Source of the DNA: Bimastos eiseni
Lineage: Eukaryota > Annelida > Clitellata > Crassiclitellata > Lumbricidae
DNA: 64,000 nt
Direction: 5' to 3'
Assembly (NCBI GenBank): GCA_959347315.1
Contig: OY365808.1
Span: 3,711,705 to 3,775,704, forward strand
Positions 1 through 11,100 of the stretch are shown here, piece after piece. The notes under the pieces were generated by a model. The model had not been told where the DNA came from, did no database searches, and worked only from the letters and a program-made list of their open reading frames with translations. The position numbers and the translations under genes are program-made. The first letter of the stretch is position 1; each line of letters starts with the position of its first letter.

Positions 1-115
1 CTCGTCCGAGGAGTCACTGTGTAGGGACCCTGAGCAAGTCTTTCGCGCACAATTGCTCTGCAGTACAACTGCAATTGCGCCGTCGAGGCGTATGTGTACA
101 CTTCTGAGGAAAAAA
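1..115 (+). repeat. 3' part of a tRNA-derived SINE, cut by the window edge
   Basis: The sequence from CGTCCGAGGAGTCACTGTG onward matches the 3' body of the SINE at 56855-57030 and the fragment at 63315-63450 (shared: GAGGAGT.ACTGTGTAGGGA, then GAGCAAG, then ACAATT.CTCTGCA). The tRNA-like promoter half would lie left of the window. It sits in the predicted intron after the linker exon of gene copy A. Confidence 0.6.
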
Positions 116-259
116 TTTTGGAAAAAGAGCGGTATCAAATTTCGGTAATAAAAAAAAAAAAATTTTAAAGTGAACACCAGCACAACATTGGCAAGTATTA
201 AAACTGAGGAATGAATGATTACAACAAATATTTCTTAGGTCTATTAAAAATTTACTTAC

Positions 260-3200
260 CAGCTGGACTACAGCCGTCAAATGACACGGGTTCATAAGTC
301 TTCAACAATGGACGATTCGGCGACAATAAATGAACATCAATGTTTTTTGGGTCACTCTCATTTTGCCCTGGAAATAAAAAATATTGTCAGTTTCGTCACC
401 ATCATTTTATGGATTTCTCCCATTTCGTTTATTAGGAAATATTTTCACTTGTTTTTATTATAACTGCTACTGCTGTTGTTACCATCATTATTGCTACTGT
501 TATCATTATTATCAAACTTATAATGCTCTTGCACACTCATTAAAGCCAATAACCAGAGTCCAACCAATGGTCAACAGCAGATGCAATGTTAAAAAAATCC
601 TAAAGCATCTCAAACTGAGCATAAGAAATCATTATAACTATTATTATTGTTATTATTTAAGGAACAGCGACTGAACAACACAATACTCTACAGAAGTAAC
701 TTTTTACAATTAATATTCTTTCAAGCCTCTTTAATGCTTATATTGAATAAACAATGAATCTTTGCATGTCAATTGCTTATATCTGAAAATGTTCACTACA
801 GTTACTTTGCAGTGAGATCTCATTATCCAACACTGGAAGGAGAAATTTGTAGAGATCCAGCTGATTTGGTTTCTCTGAAATTAAATATCATTAAACTGAA
901 TAATAGATGGCTGGCACAATAAATTTGATTAAAAAGCACACAGCTGCTCTAAGGCATTTTCATCAACCAATATTACCAATGTTATCAGATGACAGAAGGG
1001 CGATGAGGTCAAGTAGATACTTGGGAGTTTGGCAGTATATGACCTGTAGCTCAATGTGAGCTGAACATGAGCAGCAATATCAGCAATGATAATTGGAGGA
1101 AAAGTGTCCAGTTCATAAAACTTAAAGTTAGAATAAATGAGCAGCGGTTGTAAGTCAATTTCCAGAATCTGTCAAAATCTATCAAGGATGGAATCTGTTG
1201 ATGCGATTTCAGGCAGAAGCAAATCAGCGGTACACTACGGAAGCTTTCCATTTGGCATTTGCATGTATGTGCAAGTTTGTATGCATGGATCAATGTACAT
1301 AGTTACACAGTGCCTTTTTACTCTCCAATAAATCAAAATGGGTCTTTCTTAAAGCAAACTCCTAGTTAACTAGTTAGGTTTACGGTTTTCGATCTGAATT
1401 GTCTTGTTATACAGCTGCTTTTCCAAGAAAAGGGTAGCCCGACTACAGGCGCGGTCTATCCCTTTATCTTCCATATTGTTCAAACTCTTGTTGGTTATCA
1501 ATTTATGCATTTTACTCACATGTTCTTCTGTTGGAATCAATAAAAAAAGCATATTGAATTGAAAAAATGTGGGGCATGAGTTTCAACTAAAACAATATTA
1601 AATTTATGCCACATACTTGTTGCTGGGTCTGACCAGTAGAGTAGTTTGAACTGGTCATTGCACTCAGCGTTGTCTGGGTGACTGAGAATGGATTTCAGCG
1701 TGTAGTAGAAGCCATCTCTTTCTTCATACAGCTGGTCCATTGTAGTACCACAAAGGCCGTGTAAATACGACTCATACATCGTCAGCAGTGGAGTCGCAAA
1801 CTCCCCAACAAAGTAGAAGTCCTGTTGTTTCTGAGATTTCAGAATTGCAGCATTACTCGCAAAATCATAATCACAATAACTTTCTAAATATCAACTAATA
1901 ACTAAGTATTTTGCATCAGCTGATTTAAGGACTTTGTTAAGTCACAGAGCTCGTACAAAGATACCATAGATAGGAGACATTATCGGTTACATTGAGTTGC
2001 ATGAAATGGAAAGATGGTAAATATGAAGGTTCAGACAAAGCTTTCTGTTTGGTCACCATAAAGGACAAAATATGTCAAATATGACCCATTGTAGACTCCC
2101 TCCCCATGTCCATATTTGGGAGCAGCTAGAAGTTCTGATTGGTTCCTAACTAATTGCAATAATAATTACAATAACACTATCATAATTCACTTAAGTAGTG
2201 TTGACTGAATACCTCTCAACTATACCACACAACCATAAACAAACATACCTCCTTATCGATAACCTTGTACAGTGAGCTCTTGAAGTCACGTTTGTTGTTG
2301 CCAGCTCGATGTCCAACACGGACTATGTACTTTTCAGTAAATACTATCTGATCTGGCAAATCCAACTTGGTTACACAGAAGCAGCTCTCTGGCATTATGA
2401 TCAACATCTTCTGAAGGGTCTTTGGCACAAGGTTTGAATCATTCTTCAGTGAATTGAGTAATTGAGCCTTGAAATCTGACAGAATCATATTTCTCCACCA
2501 ATTACAATTACTATTATTATAAAAACGAAATTAACTGATCATGTACTGAGAATTGAGTTCTTTGGATTAGAGTATGATGCACAGGTACATCAAACTAAAT
2601 GTAATTAGTAATTTCTGTTTGCAAAAAACCTTCATGTACCATTCCCCAAACTACTGTACAAAAGCATCCATTAATATAGCATTACAATTATTATTATGCA
2701 ATTATTATGCATCACAATTCGATAACCAACTATCAATTTATGATCCTGAACAACTGTCAAACAGAACTTTTCAAAATTAAAACCTTGCTTATTGCATTAC
2801 TTCGCAATTACATTATCTGGTTTTACCGGTATTATGCTACCTGGCTACACATATTATATTATCTAGTCATATGTTCCCAGCTAGTATGCTACCTGGTTAC
2901 ATTATCAACTGATTTAGTTATCCAATCAATAATCATGTTCCATGGTTTTGTATTACTCGGGTCACAATTTTAACTGAATATTTTGTAGCTCGATAAAATT
3001 AAAGCTGGATTTAATGTTACCTGGTAACACCAGCTTAAGAAAGCCATAGAAGTAGTTACGAGCTGATTCATATCCGGGGATATGCATTGCCCTGGTAACA
3101 GCCAAATTCATTATGGGCTCTGAATAAACATGTAATACATATTTTCAGTCACACCAGGTTAAGAAATCCAGCCACAAGAGTTGCACATGTCGCTGATGTG

Positions 3201-4079
3201 AGAGTGATGATGATGATGGCTTGATGATGATGATGATTACTATAATGCCACATAAAGAAAATACTAAAGCAGAAGAAGCAAGCAGATTAGTTTTTCTCAA
3301 TGTGGTGTCATAAAAGATCTAATTACAACTATAATTATGTGCATTAATATATCACTATCAATATAGCATTGATTCTGTATAATCAAAATTGTTGGCATAT
3401 TTACAGCATATTTAATCATAAAAGACTAGTGCATAATAAGTCTTCATTATTAATAAATAATAATATGAATTCAATTGTGCTGAGAAATCGTAGTAGCTAG
3501 TTTGAACTTCCACCAAGACATTTATTGCATGAAAAATGCTGTAAATATCTGAATAGCATTATGGCTTTAACTGAATCTGTATCGCTAGATAGCAGTGCCA
3601 AATGAATTAGCAAATAAGAAATTAGTAATAGTCAGAATCAACAAAGGCATACCTCGAGTGTCTAAAAGCGGAGCAAGAAATTTCTCATCATTCAATTTTT
3701 CTGGTTTAAATTGATATACTGTGAATTTTTGCAGCATTTCTGGAATCACTTTGAGATCTTCACTTTGCAGAATGATCACCACGTCACGAGAGAAGAGCTG
3801 GGATTTCTCGACCACAGCATTGGTCTCCATAGTATACCATCGATCCTTCACATAGTCAGGTGTAAGGAAAAGCAGGCATTTCTGACTGGTACCCACTCCT
3901 TCTTGTATGGATCTTTGTATATCATCATTCATTGCTCGGAGGTCGCAAATCACCCCTAGCTTTTCCAACTTTGCACGAAGGCCGAGGACGGCGTTCTTAT
4001 TGGCTGGTGAAAAGCCAATGTAGAGGTGAGAATGGTATGGACCTTCAAGGCATCGGATGCTGGTAACACCGTTATCCAT
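260..4079 (-). CDS. Gene copy A: TIR-STING protein of the TIR-STING-caspase array (3' end beyond the window)
   Basis: Six minus-strand exons join in frame: E1 4079-3653 (TIR), E2 3119-3021, E3 2475-2249, E4 1830-1617, E5 874-806 (STING domain) and E6 367-260 (linker). All have GT donors and AG acceptors. Every junction is phase 1 except E3/E4, which is phase 0, exactly as in copies B and C. The start ATG at 4079 is preceded by a pyrimidine-rich acceptor at about 4127, so a non-coding 5' exon is likely. E6 ends with an open codon at a good GTAAGT donor, so more exons follow to the left. By homology these would be the caspase exons, which are not visible here. The STING pocket keeps the equivalents of human Tyr163, Arg232, Arg238, Glu260, Thr263 and Pro264, but Tyr240 is Phe. 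The predicted protein is cytosolic, with no membrane segment. About 381 residues are visible. Confidence 0.9.
806..3119 (-). CDS. Copy A exons 2-5: STING cyclic-dinucleotide-binding domain
   Basis: Exons 3119-3021, 2475-2249, 1830-1617 and 874-806. NYFYGFLKLVLP matches the first STING helix, HRAGNNKRDFKSSLYKVI the lid and ligand arginines, GEFATPLLTMYE the Glu-Thr-Pro floor of the pocket, and LDLYKFLLPVLDNEISLQ the last helix. Introns separate the same elements in all three copies. Confidence 0.9.
3653..4079 (-). CDS. Copy A exon 1: TIR domain
   Basis: 142 codons plus one base. A beta-strand HLYIGFSPAN opens the domain, followed by an alpha-helix, GVICDLRAMND, GVGTSQKCLLFLTPDYVKD and WYTMETNAVVEKS. 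The Glu four residues after Trp occupies the position of the catalytic glutamate of NAD-cleaving TIRs, but signalling TIRs also carry a Glu there. The donor is CGAG|GTATGC. Confidence 0.9.
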
Positions 4080-4384
4080 GATTCAAAGTGATTCAAAAAG
4101 TTTGATAAGAGTTAAAGCTCAAAAGCCTGAAACAAATAAATCAGCAATTGTGTTACATTGTAAAATATGATAATTGCCCCAATTCCTGACATCAATCTCA
4201 AACAGCTCTTTAATCTAATCCAATATCATCTGAAAACTATTATAAGACATTACTCTACTACGCATGGTGTCAGATGAGATGATCGATTTTAAGCAATACA
4301 CCATTCCAAATTCCTGTAAATGCATCTGAGGAGGTCCGGAAATAGAAAGAATAGCCACAAAAGTTGGAGTCATGAAAAGAATTC

Positions 4385-4530
4385 TTGACGAAGTAGGCAG
4401 CGATTGTCTGGGTCAGATTAGAAAAAATTGCAGATCGGACGTGATTCATCTGAGGCCAAGCAGAAAGACGAAATCCTGAACTTCATTAAGCGTCCGGCGG
4501 CTGAATTCGCTACAATTCTTGTCCGAGATG
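4385..4530. repeat. Inverted copy of a hAT transposase fragment
   Basis: Positions 4385-4500 are nearly the reverse complement of 4917-5025 (for example CTGCTTGGCC.CAGATGAATC in inverse). It lies just outside the left terminus of the hAT element at 4531 and forms a long inverted repeat with sequence inside that element. Confidence 0.7.
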
Positions 4531-5364
4531 CAGGCCCGGTTCTAAGGATTTTTCGTAAGTAGGCGGGAAGTAATGTTGCCGCCCCGCCCCTCCGCCTCAA
4601 AAACATTTAATACGAACAAGACATAACGAGGTTCTAAGCACTATTAACTTGCTAAATATACTAAGCAGTCTATATTGAAATTCTAAATATGAAAATATTC
4701 TATTGAGCAGATCTGACACGGAAAAACTAGAAACAGAAATAACAGAATTGTTTTATAATTTTTTTCAATCAAATGACACTTATTTATTTAAAATTCATTC
4801 TTTTGGCTTTCAATGCTGCAAACTCCCGAATGAGCTCTTCCATATTTAGTTGATCTGCAATTTTCTTATCGATCGAAATCGTGGCTAAACCAACTAAACG
4901 ACCATGCACCTCATAACCCGCGGACGCTTAATGAAGTTCAGGATTGCGTCTTTCTGCTTGGCCGCAGATGAATCACGTCCGATCTGCAATTTGTTATAAT
5001 CTGACCCAGACAATCGCTGCCTCTTTATAATTAAATATCCTATCTCCATTCAATTTAAAACTTAACTGATATCGATAAACAATAACCGAAAGTCGAACTT
5101 AATTGATGAAAGTGAATCGAAATAGAATGTAAGATTTTTGTTGAGCACGTTAAAAAGGAGAAGAAGCAGATGAACCATAATAATTTATTTAAAAATATTG
5201 ATATTTGAAAATAATTTAGAATATTGTGGTCAAAGAAAATATTATTTTCCTACGTCATGTATTTTTTTTTTAACTGAATTCAATAAAAGTGCCGCCTCTG
5301 ATAAATGGTTAAATTTGCCGCCGCAGGCCGTCGCTTACTTCGCCTACACCTAGATCCGGGCCTG
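4531..5364 (-). mobile_element. hAT-family DNA transposon remnant
   Basis: Terminal inverted repeats are CAGGCCCGGTTCTA at the left and TAGATCCGGGCCTG at the right. The flanking 8-mers CCGAGATG and CCACGATG look like a decayed 8-bp target duplication. The minus strand at 4950-4795 reads the C-terminal hAT dimerisation motif (LNMEELIREFAALKAKR, then stop), so this is a deleted transposase gene. A close relative lies at 54918-55725. The element is immediately upstream of gene copy A. Confidence 0.8.
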
Positions 5365-5617
5365 CCACGATGTCAGTCAACTCAGCTATCTTAGTATATA
5401 TATATATATATATATAATATAGGAAGGAATAACTGACAACTTGATACGTCATATCAAACACTCCCGTAGGTATAATGATATGCCCTGTGTATATTAAGGT
5501 GACCCAAACCATGGCACTGTCTGCACCCTAACACCAAATATGGTAGAGTCGTAGACTATGATATGACACTTTCTATCTCGCTTTGTATTTGATTTGTGTG
5601 GTGGTCAAAGCACACAA

Positions 5618-5690
5618 ACCACTTCTCCAGTCGCTACGTGGCGCGGTTGACGCAACGCCAGCCGCGACAAGTTGCGACTGGGGAAGTGGT
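5618..5690. repeat. Imperfect hairpin next to the LTR element
   Basis: ACCACTTCTCCAGTCGC (5618-5634) pairs with GCGACTGGGGAAGTGGT (5674-5690) with one mismatch across a 39-nt loop. It could be one end of an older small element; no function is seen. Confidence 0.6.
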
Positions 5691-5703
5691 ATCTTAGTGG
5701 TAT

Positions 5704-8174
5704 TGTGGCGGACAGGCCACAAGGCTTGGATTAAAGAATTTGTTCGTAATTAATCGGCTCGCCATAGCGCTTAATTTACGTACATTTTCTTACAGTGTTG
5801 GTATTGGAGGGAAGACCGATCGGCGGTTTGTAGTTCTGTGCATAGCGTGCAGACGCATGAATCGGGTTGAGTATAGCCTGACATGCGGTGCGTCGCTTAT
5901 ATTGTAGAGTGGTGACGACTGCTCTGCATATACGGTGCATTGAATTCTTTGGTTAGCGATTAATACCGCACACCCGTGTGGTCGGTGAGCGTTCGTTCAA
6001 AGCTTGGTTCACGGCAAGTTGCGAGAAAATATAGTTGCGGACGAGAGGGCGTCCAAAAACTAGTCCGAGCTACAGCCGAGCGTCTGGTGTTGAGACCGAC
6101 TCTGCCGATCTGATAGGGCTGGGGCCCCACCCTGTTATCGATCGCGAGAAAGTCTGCAGCCGATCGTGAGGTTGCTTCCTCGGGAAGGTCCGACAGTGAA
6201 ATAAATAAATCACAGGTCTGTGTAAAGACCGGGTAAAGCCCGGGTTAGCCGTTCGCATATACCAAGAGAGGCCTCGGCGGCCGACAGTGAGACAGACTGG
6301 GTGAGTCCCAGAAGGGACCGACCGCATATACCGAGAGAGGCATCGGCGGCCGACAGATATATAGACTGGGAAAAATCCCCGACCGCGCAGACCGTGAGAA
6401 AGTTTTGGTAACCAAGAAATATAAATGTTGGCTACCTAGAACGGTCATAGTTAATCCTCGCGTTTTCCAGCAGGTTGTCGGATACGCAAAAGTTTCGGGT
6501 GGCCGAGTCTGAGAAAGTTTTGGTAACCAAGAAATATAAATGTTGGCTACCTAGAACGGTCATAGTTAATCCTCGCGTTTTCCAGCAGGTTGTCGGATAC
6601 GCAAAAGTTCCGGGTGGCCGAGACCGAGAAAATTAGGGTGGCCGCTAGAAATACAAGCCGGCTAGATTCCCGTAGTAGCAACCGTACAGACCGAAAGAGA
6701 GGCCGGTAATACGTTCGATAAATACAGGGAAAGTTTCCCATTGAATACGTTCGATAAATACGGGGAAAGTTTCCCATTGAATACGTTCGATAAATACGGG
6801 GAAAGTTTCCCATTGAATACGTTCGATAAATACAGGGAAAGTTTCCCATTGAATACGTTCGATAAATGCGGGGAAAGTTTCCCATTGAATACGTTCAATA
6901 AATACGGGGAAAGTTTCCCATTGAATACGTTCGATAAATACGGGGAGGGTGACCCCCTTGGTGCTTACGACGATTACAAGAAACGGTCGTGACTGGTGCC
7001 GAAGACCTCAATAATTGCGGCTGTTGCCTCATCTTCTTTTCCCCTGTAATATATATACTTGGCTACCTAACGTGGTCATACTTACTCCCTGTAATATATA
7101 TACTTGGCTACCTAACGTGGTCATACTTACTCCCGCGGTCTTCCGTGGTTTCTTTATTTACGTGTCTAATCGCAATATCTTTACTCGCGCGTCTGATTCG
7201 AAATATCTTTATTCGCGGTCTTACGGTCTTTCGACAAATATTCTTGTTGGCTACCTAACGTGGTCATACTTACTCCCGCGGTCTTCCGTGGTTTCTTTAT
7301 TTGCGTGTCTAATCGCAATATCTTTACTTGCGGTTTCCCCGCGATATCTTTACTTGTGTAACTGAACGCAGTATCTTTAATAGCGGTTTCCCCGTGATAC
7401 CTCTTCTTGATTGTATTACGGTTTTCCGATAAATATTCTTGTTGGCTACCTAACGTGGTCATAGATACTCCCCGAGTTTTCCCGAAGTCTCAGTATATGT
7501 TACGGTATTGGTGGATAACTGCAAAACGCAGAGGACGGTAAATCGTGGTGCATGATAATTTACACGTGTGAGGCCGGTATGCCACACACGGACATGGAGC
7601 GAGAGGTACATGAAGAGTGGAAGGTGCGATTTCCGGTGGATAAGTGTCTGGGAAAAGGCGACGTTAAGATCAGTGGCCAGCATTGCCTACGGCAAAGTGA
7701 CGAAGGGACTTGTTACAAATATTTCTTCTCTCCGGAACAGGGAGAACGTTTGATGCCCCCTGTTGGCGATTGTTCAAGAGTCACGAGATGTAGAATGATA
7801 CGACGAAGCTCAGGTCAGGTAGAGAGAAAGAGGAAAACCGTCTCTAAGCGAGTAAACAAGAAAGGGAAGACTCCGGTCGGTAAAAGAGCGAACCCTGTTC
7901 TGAATAAAGGCCATCCTCAGGACGTTGCCCATCCGGCGACCGCGGAAGTGATAGAGTCTGATCCCGAGACAGAGTCATATACTGTTGCCTCTTTTAGAGA
8001 AACGGTCAACCCCGATTCTCCTCTGACAGTCACTGCTACGATAGGCAGAGATGGAGAACGGTCAGGCTATGCTAAAAATCGACTTAGAAGTGACTCGAGT
8101 GGCTCCAGACACAGAAGAGAGCTGGAGCCGACACCGTTGCGCGACCTGGTAGCGTCCGAACGGTGTACGCCACA
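5704..8174 (+). repeat. 5' LTR (2471 bp)
   Basis: Matches 16219-18689 at a constant offset of 10515. It is unusually long for a Gypsy LTR. It contains two copies of a roughly 117-bp block (about 6390-6625), seven 36-bp units (6708-6946), and repeated blocks containing GGCTACCTAACGTGGTCATA (about 7040-7470). The last 623 nt are inside the gag-pol reading frame. I could not place the TATA box or the R boundaries. Confidence 0.95.
6708..6946. repeat. 36-bp tandem repeat in the 5' LTR, about 7 units
   Basis: Units begin AATACGTTCGATAAATAC and each carries the palindrome GGGAAAGTTTCCC before ATTG. The last unit is degenerate. The same array recurs at 17223-17461. Because 36 is a multiple of 3, the array stays open in several frames; I take these as by-products and not genes. 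Confidence 0.9.
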
Positions 8175-11100
8175 AATTGGTACCAGAAGTGGGGTTTCAA
8201 GGTTTTCTTTCCACAGATCAGAGGTTGGGCCAGATGATGCAGATGACGAGTCAGGAGACCTTCCTAACTATGAGCACAGAGGCTTAGCCCATGGAGGTGC
8301 GCGCTCTAAGACACAACTGATTGAGCGAGAGTCACCGTGTGAATTTGCAGCATATGGTGCGGTAAGGACAGTTGAAACGGAGGCTGAAGCTCGCAATGGA
8401 CACGGAAGAGGTGCGATCTATCTCGCTGGAATTGAAGATTGGGTGAGAACTGTTCCAAAAGATGCAGAGATGTCCGGTGATGAAAGGCCCAGAGTCTTGG
8501 AGGATATCCAGAGTTATCCGTTGAGTGCGGCGGTGGTAGGACGATTGTCCGGTGTGTTCGAAACGGGCAAACTACCAAGAGTTAGGCACGAAGAAACGGT
8601 GGAATACCTGGTGGGAAACGCTGACTCGGGTCGAGCCCATGGTGTTAGCCATTATTCGGAAGCTAGACGTTTGGGCGTAGCTGATGTAATGTCTAGGGCG
8701 CAGGACGAGGTCCGGATATCTTGTACTTCACACGACAACGATGGAGTAGATTGGAAAGAAGAGGTGCTTTTCCTAAGACAGACAGTAGCAGCAATGAGTA
8801 AGAGGCTTGAAGAATTGTCGGAACCTGCTGTTCGACCTACAGAGCCGTACCAGGTCGAGACTACGAAGGTCCCACGGGAACAAGGTTACCGTGATAAAGG
8901 CGCAAGAAAGCTGCAGGTTGAAGAGTCAGCGCGGGGTCAAAGTATCTCAGAAGCACGTGAGATAATATCGCATTCTGAAACTGCGGTACGATCACAGATT
9001 CGCGATTGTGCGGAAGATATTGGAGTTTCAGTGCATAGGATAAAAAGGGAAATCCCAGAGAAACGAGAATCTGGAAGAAGATTAATACAGGGTGAAAGTA
9101 CGGTGAACTCACGGACCCGATGTTTTTCGGAAAATCACGATAAACTCATGCAAACGGATAGTGCTAGACAGTTGCGGAATCGAGGTTTCCCTGATACGGA
9201 TGACAAGGCATCACCTTTCAGGACATCTAGAAACCCGCCGAGTCGATATCAGCTTGAGAGAGACGAGGTTAGGGTGAGGCAATCTGAATCCGAGGAGTCT
9301 TCCGGTCCAGAGGAAGGAAACAATGGTCGAGACGAACCTTGGATTGGAAAAAGTTATGGAACGATACCTCATCACAGAAGTGAAAGACGCGAGGCGTACC
9401 AGAATGCTGAAAGGGGTACGTATGGTCCCGTTGATACACGTGATTACAAGCTACGTGACGGTGATCGGAGTAATGATAGACGTCGGATAAGATTTGGAAG
9501 GCTCGATGAGAATGACAGTCACCAAATAGCCGAAGATCCTCACCGAGACAGGAAAACAATTTCGGACAACAAAGGTCTATTGGCGTTGCAGACGACTGTA
9601 GAACGGTGCTCTATTGACCGGAAACATGATTGTAAAGGCGAGACTGATGACGGCAGGAACGTTGATCGACCGTGGGCAATAACTCGGCCAAAGCTGATCA
9701 TTACAGATAACGGCCGTTTTAATGATAGGTCTGCGGTGGTTCCTGGAAAGATCCGATGGGATGTCACCAGTATGCACGAAGAGCCAGATAGATTCCAGAA
9801 GTCAAGGAAAGGTGAGGTGCGGGAACACGACGGAAGGACGACGCTAGCGGGCGCAAGTTCCCAGACAGATCAACGAATACAGCCAGATGTAGGCTGCTCT
9901 GTGGTTGGGGACCAGCGTCATAGAAGTCCGCCTCGCCTTGTCAGGAGCTTCGCAGAGGAAAGCGATTCGCTGAGTGACAATGAGAAAGCTACGAAGGATT
10001 CTATGGGACGTCCTAGGAAGAGATCCACCATTAAATGGAGAAGAAAAATCGCTCCACGTCAAATTGTCACGAGTACCGAAGACGAAGAGGACTCAATGAG
10101 TGATATCGATCGTCCAAGACGGGATCATCCCAAGAAAAGTGCAGGAAAAGTGCCTGTTACTAAGAGAATAAGTGAAAACTCGGGAGACCGTGGAATACGT
10201 ATTAAACTTGAGAAATATGATGGAAAAACTGCCATTGCTGCATTTTTGGCCAAATTCTATGTCTGTGCACGGTGTAATAGGTGGAGTGACCAGGAGAAAG
10301 CCGACCAGTTAATGTGTGCCTTAACAGGGGCTGCGTCTCAGCTATTGTGGGACATGGGTGCACAGAAAAACTTAACTTGGCAAGAACTTGTTGAAAGGCT
10401 CAAGGCCAGGTACGGTTCTGAAGACCAGACAAGCCTTTACCGAATTAAACTTCGCACGTACAGGCAAGCTCATGGAGAAAGTCTGAGCAATGTCGTGCAA
10501 GAAATCAGGCGATTGATGGCTTTGGCGTATCCTGGGCCGTCGAGCGACATTGTCGAAACGGTTGCGTGCGATGCATTCATTGATGCACTGACAAATCAAG
10601 ATTTGGCGCAGAAGGTGCGGGAAAGAGAACCTGCTAACCTTGAGGCTGCGTTCAAACATGCAGTTCGGTTAGATGCTTATGGGCGATCATCGTCACAGGG
10701 AAACGAGGTGGACCGAAAACACGGCAGAGTGAAAGCGACAAGGGAAGATCGAAAATCACCGGTCGACGATGAGCAACAGACGTTGCGTTTAGAAGAGCTC
10801 CAACGGGAGATTAAAAATTTGTCAAAAGAATTCGGGCGATTTGCAGCAACGCAGGATTCCGGTCCTGCAGCGAGTAAACCCTACGGAAAAACGGGCAATT
10901 CAGACAGACCCGTCGAAGATACAAGAAAAACCGAGCCCTTTGTAACACAGCGAAGAGTTTTTCCGCCAGGACGGTGGAGGAACCCTGATATTGAATGTTT
11001 CCAGTGTAAACAAAAAGGGCATATAAAACGTTTTTGCCCTCAACGAATTTCGGAGATGAGCGGAGAGAACCGAGTCGAGGAAATAACTAAAGTCGAGCCC

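Noticed and set aside
6708..6946. CRISPR-like array
   Set aside because: Units are contiguous with no unique spacers, and this is an animal LTR.
6741..6992. Repetitive 83-codon frame NTFDKYGESFPL x7 (and mirror frames) as a repeat protein
   Set aside because: It is produced by the 36-bp LTR tandem repeat, whose length is a multiple of 3, and is open on both strands. It lies upstream of gag-pol in an LTR.
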